Assembly: GCA_019746355.1 (NCBI GenBank)
Contig: JAIESC010000082.1
Location: forward strand, 104,404-168,403
Origin: Xanthobacteraceae bacterium
GTDB taxonomy: Bacteria > Pseudomonadota > Alphaproteobacteria > Rhizobiales > Xanthobacteraceae
DNA length: 64,000 bases
Reading direction: 5' to 3'
This document shows, piece after piece, positions 33,044-39,697 of this stretch. The stretch's first letter is position 1, and the number at the start of each line of letters is the position of its first letter. A model generated the notes under the pieces. That model saw only the letters and a program-made list of their open reading frames with translations, was not told where the DNA came from and made no database searches. The translations under genes and the position numbers were made by a program.

Positions 33044-34021
33044 GTGACAGTTCCTCGCAGGCAAATCTTGCGGCTCATGACGGGCGCTGCGGCGCTTCCG
33101 GCTTTATCGCGCGTCGCGTCGGCGCAGGCCTATCCGTCGAAGCCGGTCCGTCTCGTGGTTCAGGTCGGGGCCGGCAGCGCGCCGGACATCATCGCCCGCG
33201 TGGTCGGGCAATGGCTGTCGGACCGGATCGGCCAGCCGGTCGTCATCGACAACCGGCCGGGCGCAAGCGGCAACATCGCGACCGAAGCTGTCGTGCGTTC
33301 GCCACCGGACGGCTACACGCTCCTGTTCTGCATGTCGGCGAACGGCATCAACGCGTCGCTGTTCGACAACCTCCGTTTCAGCTTCGTCCGCGACACCACG
33401 CCGGTGGCGCTGATCGGCCGCATTCCGCTGGTGATGGAGGTTCACCCGTCCATCCCGGCGAAAAACGTCCCCGAATTCATTGCCCATGCGAAGGCCAATC
33501 CCGGCAAGATCAACATGGCCTCCAGCGGCAACGCCACGCCGCTGCATGTGGCGGGCGAGCTGTTCAAGCAGATGGCCGGCGTCGACCTGGTGCACGTGGC
33601 CTATCGCGGCGAGCCGGTGGCGCGGCCCGATCTGCTCAGCGGCCAGGTGCAGATGATGTTCGGCGTGGTGCCGTCGTCGCTGCCCTACATCAAGAACGGC
33701 CAGATGCGGGCGCTGGCGGTGACCACCGAGCAGCGGCTCGAGGTGATGCCGGACGTGCCGGCGATGGCCGAGTATCTGCCGGGCTACGAGGCCAGCGGCT
33801 GGTACGGCATCGCCGCGCCGAAGGACACGCCGCAGGAGATCGTCGAGCGGCTCAACAAGGACATCAACGCAGGGCTGACCGATGCCAAGGTGAAGGCGCG
33901 GCTCGCCGAGCTCGGCTGCCTGGTTTATCCGGGCACGCCCGGCGCGATGCAGACGTTCGTCGCGGGCGAGATCGACAAATGGGCCAAGGTGATCCGCACC
34001 GCCGGCATCAAGCCGGAATAG
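33044..34021 (+). CDS. Tripartite tricarboxylate transporter substrate-binding protein (Bug/TctC family), third
   Basis: A 325-residue periplasmic receptor. The signal region (TVPRRQILRLMTGAAALPAL and an AQA cleavage site) looks like a twin-arginine signal. The mature part opens YPSKPVRLVVQVGAGSAPD and contains VVIDNRPGASGNIATEAV, S-P-P-D-G-Y-T-L and HVAYRGEPVARPDL. The GTG at 33044 is preferred because GAGGG lies 7 bases upstream and it gives the usual family length; an ATG at 33014 would add ten residues. Another Bug gene follows after 40 bases. No TctA/TctB permease is near. It follows the Mo-hydroxylase and CoA ligase genes and may supply their substrate. Confidence 0.93.
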   Translation: MTVPRRQILRLMTGAAALPALSRVASAQAYPSKPVRLVVQVGAGSAPDIIARVVGQWLSDRIGQPVVIDNRPGASGNIATEAVVRSPPDGYTLLFCMSANGINASLFDNLRFSFVRDTTPVALIGRIPLVMEVHPSIPAKNVPEFIAHAKANPGKINMASSGNATPLHVAGELFKQMAGVDLVHVAYRGEPVARPDLLSGQVQMMFGVVPSSLPYIKNGQMRALAVTTEQRLEVMPDVPAMAEYLPGYEASGWYGIAAPKDTPQEIVERLNKDINAGLTDAKVKARLAELGCLVYPGTPGAMQTFVAGEIDKWAKVIRTAGIKPE

Positions 34022-34061
34022 GTCACTGCGCCGGAATCTGGAAATCGAGGACACCGCAACA

Positions 34062-35042
34062 ATGAGAACAGCATTTCGCGCGATCGCCGCGATTCTCGGC
34101 GGCGTTGCCATCGCTGGAAGCACGGCCGCTTCCGCACAGACCTGGCCGTCGGCCAAGCCGATCACCATCGTGGTGCCGGTGCCGCCGGGCCCGACGGTCG
34201 ACATGATCGCGCGGATGGTCGCGGCGAAGCTTCAGGACTCGCTCGGTCAGACCGTGATCGTCGACAACCGCGGCGGCGCCAACGGCATGATCGGCTCGAG
34301 CCTTGTCGCCCATGCCGCGCCCGACGGCTATACGCTGCTGGCCGCCACACCGGCGTCGCATGTGACCGCCGTGCATCTGATGAAGAACCTGCCGGTCGAT
34401 CCGGTGAAGGATTTCACGCCGATCATGGCCGCGGTCGAGCCGGTGACCGCGCTGATCGTCAACGCCGACCTGCCGGTCAATTCGGTGCCGGAGCTGATCG
34501 CCTATGCCAAGGCCAATCCCGGAAAGCTGTCTTACGGCAGCTCGGGCGTCGGCTCCGTGTTCCATCTCACCGGCGAGCTGTTCAACCGCATTGCCGGCGT
34601 CAATATGATCCATGTGCCCTACCGCGGCGTCGCGCAGCCGATGCAGGACACCGCCGCAGGCCATATCCAGCTCCTGCACATCTCGCTCTCCAGCGCGCGC
34701 GGCGCGCTCGCCTCGGGCAAGGCCAAGGTGCTCGCGATCCTGGAGCCCAAGCGCTACGACAAGATGCCGAACGTGCCTTCGCTCACGGAGATCCTGCCGG
34801 AATTCCGCAAGCCTTCGACCTGGTTCGGTTTCTTCGGGCCGGCGAAGCTGCCGCCGGAGATTCTCGCGCGGCTCAACACCGAGATGCGGAACGCCATCAA
34901 CGCCCCGGACTCGCGCGCGAAGATCGCGGAGGGCGACATGACGATCATCGCCGACACGCCGGATCAGTTCGCCGCCCTGCAAAAGGACGGCATCGAGAAG
35001 TTCGGCGAGATCATCAAGGCGGCGGGCATCAAGCCGGAATGA
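34062..35042 (+). CDS. Tripartite tricarboxylate transporter substrate-binding protein (Bug/TctC family), fourth
   Basis: A 326-residue periplasmic receptor with a standard signal peptide (MRTAFRAIAAILGGVAIAGS, cleavage after ASAQ). Mature motifs include ITIVVPVPPGPTVDMIARMV, VIVDNRGGANGMIGSSLV, A-A-P-D-G-Y-T-L and HVPYRGVAQPMQD. It is clearly of the Bug family but no closer to its upstream neighbour than to other members, so this pair looks older than the one at 7.7-9.6 kb. GAGGA about 11 bases before the ATG is a usable ribosome site. The gene ends just before a large nested palindrome. Confidence 0.94.
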   Translation: MRTAFRAIAAILGGVAIAGSTAASAQTWPSAKPITIVVPVPPGPTVDMIARMVAAKLQDSLGQTVIVDNRGGANGMIGSSLVAHAAPDGYTLLAATPASHVTAVHLMKNLPVDPVKDFTPIMAAVEPVTALIVNADLPVNSVPELIAYAKANPGKLSYGSSGVGSVFHLTGELFNRIAGVNMIHVPYRGVAQPMQDTAAGHIQLLHISLSSARGALASGKAKVLAILEPKRYDKMPNVPSLTEILPEFRKPSTWFGFFGPAKLPPEILARLNTEMRNAINAPDSRAKIAEGDMTIIADTPDQFAALQKDGIEKFGEIIKAAGIKPE

Positions 35043-35068
35043 ATGATTTACCGCGGTCGTCGTTTTTG

Positions 35069-35218
35069 TGCCCTCTCCCCTTGTGGGAGAGGGCCACGCG
35101 GCACGCGCAACGAGCGCGAACGGGTGAGGGGTCACGGTCGATCGAGAGACCGTGACCCCTCACCCATTCTTTATGCGGAACGTTGTGTGTAGCCCTCTCC
35201 CACAAGGGGAGAGGGCAC
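35069..35218. repeat. Nested 150-base palindrome between convergent genes
   Basis: The outer arms are perfect over 27 bases (GTGCCCTCTCCCCTTGTGGG... at 35069 and its complement ending at 35218), and each is itself a small hairpin (CCCTCTCCC / GGGAGAGGG). Inner arms GGGTGAGGGGTCACGGTC and GACCGTGACCCCTCACCC are also perfect over 18 bases. This is a different family from the CATTCCGG elements. Confidence 0.9.
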
Positions 35219-35250
35219 ATATGCAGACGCCGAAGTGAACTGCGACCAGC

Positions 35251-35946
35251 CTACTCCGCCGCGACCGCCTGGTCGGCGATGAACTGCGACAGATACTTCT
35301 TCCGCAGCTTCACGTTCAGCCGGTACATCGCCTCGAACTCCGCCTCGGGGAACGAATGCGTCGAAGGCCGCTTGATAAGCGTCTCGGCCCACGCCTTCAC
35401 CCGCGGGAATTTCTCGATCACGCCGAGCGGCTTGATGCGGTCGAGATAGTAGTAGCGCTGCAGGAACGGTGCATAGGCGGCATCGACCAGCGAATATTTC
35501 GCGCCATTGAAGAACGGGCCTTGCGCGCTTTGCGCCTTCAGCGCGCCTTCGAGCTTCTCGAACGCCTGCGGGATTTTCGCGATGTCGTCCTTGTATTCCG
35601 CCTCGTCCTCCGAATAGGCCTGACCGGTCACCATCTCGGAGAAGGTCGGCAGGAAGTCGGTCCAGGCACGATTGATCGCACGCTGCACCGGATCCTCCGG
35701 ATGCAGCCGCGGCTCGATGGTCTCGTCGAGGTATTCGTTGATCGCGTTCGACTCGAACAGCGACACCTTGTCGTCGATGCGGAGCACCGGCACCTTCTTG
35801 TGCGGCGAGATCGCGAGGAACCAGTCGGGCCGGTTGTCGCGGTCGATGTGGCGAAACTCGAATTCGACGCCCTTCTCGCGCAGCACGATCGCGGCGCGCT
35901 GCACCCACGGACAGGTCTTGAAGCTCACCAGAAGATACTTTGCCAT
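35251..35946 (-). CDS. Glutathione S-transferase, omega/zeta-like with CPWV motif
   Basis: A 231-residue cytosolic GST. The N-terminal thioredoxin-like domain has an active-site cysteine in SFKTCPWVQRAAIVLREKG and the glutathione contact SPHKKVPVLR followed by LFESNAINEYLDE. The helical C-terminal domain (about 90-225) carries VDAAYAPFLQRYYYLD. A catalytic cysteine rather than serine or tyrosine suggests thiol transfer, dehalogenation or isomerisation. It ends near the nested palindrome and lies 33 bases after the stop of the VOC gene, both leftward, so they are probably co-transcribed. Confidence 0.93.
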   Translation of the reverse strand: MAKYLLVSFKTCPWVQRAAIVLREKGVEFEFRHIDRDNRPDWFLAISPHKKVPVLRIDDKVSLFESNAINEYLDETIEPRLHPEDPVQRAINRAWTDFLPTFSEMVTGQAYSEDEAEYKDDIAKIPQAFEKLEGALKAQSAQGPFFNGAKYSLVDAAYAPFLQRYYYLDRIKPLGVIEKFPRVKAWAETLIKRPSTHSFPEAEFEAMYRLNVKLRKKYLSQFIADQAVAAE

Positions 35947-35979
35947 GACGTCCTCGCCGCTATGACTTCCGCCGCCTGA

Positions 35980-36378
35980 TCAGGCGGCCATTTCGTTCTT
36001 GGTCTCGAAATTCAGCTCAAGCTCGACATTGTTGGGATCGCGCAGAAAAATCTGCCAGCGGGTGCTGCCCGGCACCTGGTTGACGCGGTGCTGGATGCCC
36101 TTGGCAGCAAGATGCTGCTTCGTCGCTTCGAAGCCGCGGCTGCCGAAGGCGACGTGATCGATGACGCCGGAATCCGGCCGCTGCTCCTTGTCCGTTCCCG
36201 AGATATCATTGATGTGCAGCACCGGATGACTGCCGCTGTAGAGCCAGGCGCCGGGGAAATTGAACGGCGGCCGCGGACCGTTCTTGAAGCCCAGCACGTC
36301 CTCGTAGAACCGGATGGTCTCGGGAAGCTTGCGGGTCGAGATGTTGTAGTGGTCGAGCACGCCGACGCTCATGGTCAT
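35980..36378 (-). CDS. VOC family (glyoxalase/bleomycin-resistance fold) protein
   Basis: A 132-residue single-domain VOC protein with the paired beta-alpha-beta-beta-beta units: LDHYNISTRKLPETIRFYED at the start (metal-ligand histidine) and VIDHVAFGSRGFEATKQHL in the second half, ending in FLRDPNNVELELNF with the glutamate ligand. Full length for a dimer-forming member. Possible roles are lactoylglutathione lyase-like, fosfomycin-resistance-like or dioxygenase-like. Its pairing with a GST gene suggests glutathione-linked detoxification or isomerisation, which is inference. Confidence 0.92.
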   Translation of the reverse strand: MTMSVGVLDHYNISTRKLPETIRFYEDVLGFKNGPRPPFNFPGAWLYSGSHPVLHINDISGTDKEQRPDSGVIDHVAFGSRGFEATKQHLAAKGIQHRVNQVPGSTRWQIFLRDPNNVELELNFETKNEMAA

Positions 36379-36432
36379 CGGGCTTCTCCTTTGGCGCTGT
36401 TGCGGTCAAGAATAGGGCGAAAGCTCTCCGCT

Positions 36433-36565
36433 GTCATTCCGGGGCGTGCCCGCCAGCGCGTTCCCGCGCGTCTACGACGCGCCATGGGCGCGAACCCGGA
36501 ATCCAGACGCAAGGGTGGAGTATTCATCTGGATTCCGGGCCCGGCGCTTCGCGCCGTCCCGGAAG
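36433..36565. repeat. Palindromic intergenic element, copy 8 (extended, eroded end)
   Basis: It starts with the usual GTCATTCCGGGGCG and has the AGCGCGTTCCCGCGCGTCTA insert, but its closing arm reads GTCCCGGAAGGC instead of CCGGAATGAC, so the last bases have drifted. It lies between divergent genes. Confidence 0.82.
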
Positions 36566-36592
36566 GCTTCGTTTATATAACGGGAGGATCAA

Positions 36593-37552
36593 ATGACGAC
36601 ACTTGTGATCGGCGCAGGGCTGATCGGCTCGCAGGTCGCGCGCATTCTGGCCGAACGCGGCGAAAAGCCCGTGCTGATGGATGTGGCGGCGCAAACCACC
36701 GCCATCGGCCAGATCGTCGATCTTGCCAAGGTGACGCTGGTCCAGGGCGACATCCTGCGGCCGCTGTCGATCGTCGACGTGCTCCGGGCCCACGGCATCA
36801 GCCGCATCGCCCACACCGCCGCCAATCCGCTGCTGACGGTCGGTGCGCAGCGCGAACCTTACGCCGCGATCAATCTCAACATCATGGGCACAGTGAACGT
36901 GCTGGAGGCCGCACGCGTGACCGGCCTCAAGCGCGTCGTGGTGTCGTCGTCGAGCGTGCTCAACCATTACCTCGATGGCGGCGAGGACCAGGGCAACTTC
37001 GGCAAGGAGGAGGCATTCCCGCGGCCGACCACCTTCTATTCGGCAACCAAGCAGGCGGTCGAAAGCCTGGGGCTGAACTACGCCAAATGGTGCGGCATCG
37101 AGTTCGCCGGACTGCGCTACGGCGCGGTGTTCGGCCCCTGGAGCGGCGCGGGCGGCGGCGGGCCGTCGAACGTCATTCGCGAGGCGATGCGCAACGCGCT
37201 TGCGGGGAAGGAAGCGACCGTGCCGCCCGGCGCCATGGAATGGGTCTATTCCAAGGACGCCGCGCGCGGCACAGTGCTGGCGCTCGACGCGAACGACCTG
37301 GGGAGCCGCGTGTTCAACATCACCATGGGCGCAATGACCACGCCCGCCGAGATGGCCGAGGCGATCCAGGCCGTGGTGCCGGGCGCGAAGGTGAAGTTCG
37401 AAGCGCCGGCGGGAACCGGCGTGTCGCTGTCGAACCGGGATCACCACGCCGAGCTGGCGCGGGCGAAGAAAACGCTTGGCTGGGAGCCCGAGTTCAGGCT
37501 GCGGCAGGCGGTGAAGGATCTGGCGGAATGGATGCGGCGTCATCCCGCGTGA
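36593..37552 (+). CDS. NAD-dependent epimerase/dehydratase (extended SDR)
   Basis: A 319-residue extended short-chain dehydrogenase. The nucleotide loop is VIGAGLIGSQVARILAERG (about 5-23). The catalytic Y-x-x-x-K is in FYSATKQAVESLG, preceded by a serine-rich strand (VVSSSSVL). The fold continues with RYGAVFGPWSG and ends with the typical LGWEPEFRLRQAVKDLAEW helix. It acts on a sugar nucleotide or another hydroxylated substrate using bound NAD. The ATG is preceded by GGGAGG, a strong ribosome site. No sugar-biosynthesis genes are near, so it may serve catabolism. Confidence 0.92.
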   Translation: MTTLVIGAGLIGSQVARILAERGEKPVLMDVAAQTTAIGQIVDLAKVTLVQGDILRPLSIVDVLRAHGISRIAHTAANPLLTVGAQREPYAAINLNIMGTVNVLEAARVTGLKRVVVSSSSVLNHYLDGGEDQGNFGKEEAFPRPTTFYSATKQAVESLGLNYAKWCGIEFAGLRYGAVFGPWSGAGGGGPSNVIREAMRNALAGKEATVPPGAMEWVYSKDAARGTVLALDANDLGSRVFNITMGAMTTPAEMAEAIQAVVPGAKVKFEAPAGTGVSLSNRDHHAELARAKKTLGWEPEFRLRQAVKDLAEWMRRHPA

Positions 37553-37593
37553 CCTCAGGTTGATTGGAAGATCACACCCCTGCAAGCTATCCA

Positions 37594-37741
37594 GCCCGTA
37601 CGAGTCCGAAGTGGCGCCACCCACCTGATCCGACTTCTCCAACAGGACCGGCCGGAGGCCGTGCTCGACCGCGGCGAGCGCGGCCGACAATCCGCCAGCG
37701 CCTCCGCCCAGGACGCCGGCGTCAAATGTTTCAGCGGACAT
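37594..37741 (-). pseudogene. N-terminal stub of an FAD-dependent dehydrogenase (fumarate reductase/ketosteroid dehydrogenase type)
   Basis: On the minus strand, from an ATG at 37741, a frame reads an FAD-binding opening: DAGVLGGGAGGLSAALAAVE, then G-L-R-P-V-L-L-E-K-S and QVGGATSDSYG. This is the dinucleotide fold (GxGxxG and the acidic end of strand two) of large flavoprotein dehydrogenases of 500 or more residues. Resemblance stops about 49 codons in, and the frame then ends near the epimerase stop. Some 90% of the gene is gone. The remaining gap up to 37994 holds nothing else recognisable. Confidence 0.65.
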
Positions 37742-37994
37742 CCGTTTGGGTTCGACCGGTTCAGAGATATTGGTGACATTGCGATCCCACGCGGACGGAA
37801 TGCTATCAGCAGATGCGCAGGATGCCTTGAAGGCGCGCAAACCCGGCGCAACCTCACACCCGAAGACCGAATAAAGGCCAGTCGTCCGGTGTTCACGCTT
37901 TCGTGGATTTGGAGTGGCTGGCAACGGGACTACCATCCCGGCCGCTCGTCAGTTCCAGAAATGCACGAGTCATGTCCAAGAGGGAGGCGAACCT

Positions 37995-38687
37995 ATGAGT
38001 AAAGCGAAGATCTTCATCGCGGCCGCAATGGCGCTGGGTGTGTCATCCAGCGTCACCGCACAACAGCCCGCACCACCGCCACTGCCGCAGGCGCCGAACA
38101 TGTCGTTCTTCGTCACCGGCGCGGGCCCCGGCAAGGGCGCCGATCTCGGCGGCATCGAGGGCGCCGACCGGCACTGCCAGACGCTGGCAGAGCGTCACGG
38201 CGCCGGCGGCAAGACCTGGCGCGCCTATCTCAGCACGCAGCCCGCCGACGGCAAGCCCGCGATCAACGCGCGCGACCGCATCGGCAACGGCCCGTGGCAG
38301 AACTTCAAGGGCATGGTGGTCGCCGCCAATCTCGACGAGCTGCACAGCGACAACAACAAGCTCGGCTTCGACAACTCGCTCTCCGAGCGCGGCCAGATCA
38401 TCCCTGGCGTGGGCTTTGCGCCGAACCGCCACGACGTGCTGACCGGCTCGACCATGGAAGGCCGCGCGTTCCCGGCCGGCGAAGATCGCACCTGCCGCAA
38501 CTGGACCAGCAGCACCCAAGGTACAGCGATGGTCGGCCACATCGACAAGAAGGGCCTGCGCGACGACCCGCCGTCGAAGTCGTGGAATTCGTCGCATCCC
38601 TCGCGCGGTCCGGACGGCGGATGCAGCCAGGCGGATCTGCGCGGCACGGGCGGGGATGGGCTGTTCTATTGCTTCGCCAGCAATTAG
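37995..38687 (+). CDS. Secreted lectin-like protein
   Basis: A 230-residue protein with a signal peptide (MSKAKIFIAAAMALGVSSSV, cleavage near TAQQ) and a short proline linker (PAPPPLPQAP). The mature domain begins MSFFVTGAGPGKGADLGGIE and ADRHCQTLAERHGAGGKTW, continues with RDRIGNGPWQNFKG, and holds conserved cysteines near the C-terminus (EDRTCRNWTSS and GGCSQADLRG, GLFYCFASN). Proteins of this look are often called lectin in related genomes; the fold resembles C-type-lectin or endostatin-like modules, so a carbohydrate ligand is possible but unproven. AGGGAGG eight bases before the ATG at 37995 fixes the start. Probably periplasmic or extracellular. Confidence 0.8.
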   Translation: MSKAKIFIAAAMALGVSSSVTAQQPAPPPLPQAPNMSFFVTGAGPGKGADLGGIEGADRHCQTLAERHGAGGKTWRAYLSTQPADGKPAINARDRIGNGPWQNFKGMVVAANLDELHSDNNKLGFDNSLSERGQIIPGVGFAPNRHDVLTGSTMEGRAFPAGEDRTCRNWTSSTQGTAMVGHIDKKGLRDDPPSKSWNSSHPSRGPDGGCSQADLRGTGGDGLFYCFASN

Positions 38688-38778
38688 AGGCACCTGAAGA
38701 GAACGAGTGTGAGCTCGGGGCCAGGCTGGCGAAGCCTGGCCCTGTTGTTAGGCGCGCAAGCTGGCAACAGACGCACCA

Positions 38779-39117
38779 TCACGAATGTGGGCGCTGCGGC
38801 GGATTGAGCGCCTTACGGACGGCCTCGGGATCGCGAGCGATCACGGTCAGATAGGCGCGCGCAGCTTGATCAGGCACGACGCGGCCCTGCTCCCAATCGC
38901 GCAGCGTGCCGAGTGGAATTTGGTAGCGCGCCGAAAAGTCTTCCTGGCTGATGCCAAGCGCGCGGCGGATAATCTTCACCTGCGGCGTGCGCTTCATACG
39001 ACCAAGGTCGGCCGGCGTCAGGGGCCGATTGTCGTGATCGGCGTTGGCGGCGGTCTCGATCTGCTTTTGCGTCATCGGACGCAAGGGCCGTTTAGTTGTT
39101 TTCGACGAAATACTCAT
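38779..39117 (-). CDS. Antitoxin with XRE-like helix-turn-helix, partner of a BrnT-type toxin
   Basis: A 112-residue DNA-binding protein. After a basic, flexible N-terminus, residues about 50-95 form a helix-turn-helix: VKIIRRALGISQEDFSARY and IPLGTLRDWEQGRVVPDQ. The C-terminal tail (RAYLTVIARDPEAVRKAL) is typical of HigA/XRE-like antitoxins. The ATG at 39117 lies inside the last codons of the toxin gene, so the two overlap by 26 bases and are coupled, toxin first. It probably neutralises the toxin and represses the shared promoter. BrnT is usually paired with a ribbon-helix-helix BrnA, so the HTH partner is a variant. Confidence 0.85.
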   Translation of the reverse strand: MSISSKTTKRPLRPMTQKQIETAANADHDNRPLTPADLGRMKRTPQVKIIRRALGISQEDFSARYQIPLGTLRDWEQGRVVPDQAARAYLTVIARDPEAVRKALNPPQRPHS

Positions 39118-39373
39118 CTTGCTCGTGTTTGGTTGCCTGACGTGCGGAGATGATCCGGACTCGACCGCTCCTTTCGGTATAGACGACGGTGAGCAACGCA
39201 CCTTCCGCCATGCCGGTCAGGATGAAACGATCCTCGCCATAGTCGTCGCGGTCATCCAGCCGTTCGATGGCGAATGGGTCTTCGAAAACCAGGGATGCCA
39301 CTTCAAAGCTCACACCGTGCTTGGCGTAGTTTTCGGCGGCCTTGGCTTCATCCCATTCAAATTCGCTACTCAT
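39092..39373 (-). CDS. brnT: BrnT-family toxin (DUF497)
   Basis: A 93-residue protein with the BrnT/DUF497 hallmark: FEWDEAKAAENYAKHGVSFE at the start, VFEDPFAIERLDDRDDYGED in the middle, then the RelE-like core GALLTVVYTERSGRVRIISA and the end RQATKHEQDEYF. These small ribonuclease-fold toxins cut mRNA when freed from the antitoxin. The conserved arginine, histidine and glutamate positions of the family appear intact. The start codon is only a few bases from the likely transcription start (see promoter at 39377-39404), so the mRNA may be leaderless. The antitoxin gene overlaps its 3' end. Family assignment is strong; toxicity is inferred. Confidence 0.92.
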   Translation of the reverse strand: MSSEFEWDEAKAAENYAKHGVSFEVASLVFEDPFAIERLDDRDDYGEDRFILTGMAEGALLTVVYTERSGRVRIISARQATKHEQDEYFVENN

Positions 39374-39376
39374 AAT

Positions 39377-39404
39377 AAGATACGGATTATCCGTAGAACG
39401 TCAA
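39377..39404 (-). promoter_or_regulatory. Promoter with operator palindrome for the toxin-antitoxin genes
   Basis: On the minus strand TTGACG (39399-39404) and TATCTT (39377-39382) make -35 and -10 boxes 16 bases apart. Between them, overlapping the -10 box, lies the palindrome TACGGAT-N-ATCCGTA (39381-39395), perfect in its 7-base arms. A start of transcription about 7 bases after the -10 box would fall at the toxin ATG, giving a leaderless mRNA. The palindrome is well placed for autorepression by the HTH antitoxin. Confidence 0.65.
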
Positions 39405-39697
39405 GGACGCCTGTTCCGCGCGCGTTTGCCAGGATGTCGGATCGCGCCATCCGGGCTGAGCGAAAGCAGCCATCGACTGCTCCTTTGAGGAACGCAATGC
39501 GCACTACAGAAAACATCCCAAACGCGCAGGCAGCAAGATTTGGAGAATGGCACCGGAGCGCGCGGAATTTTCCGAGTCTAACGATTTGCAAAGACCCGGT
39601 TAGCGCGCTTCCGTAGCCAAGCCTAGCCGATTGCCTGCCAGCTTGTATGCGCAATCGTGTGATAGAATAAACTGAGACGCCAAAAGGACGCCAGAGT
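39405..39697. other. Gap with no gene seen
   Basis: About 290 bases between the divergent toxin promoter and the UbiD-like gene. No coherent coding signal, RNA gene or clear repeat is visible. It presumably holds the promoter of the UbiD-like gene; an AT-rich stretch GATAGAATAAACT at about 39662 could be part of it. Confidence 0.4.
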
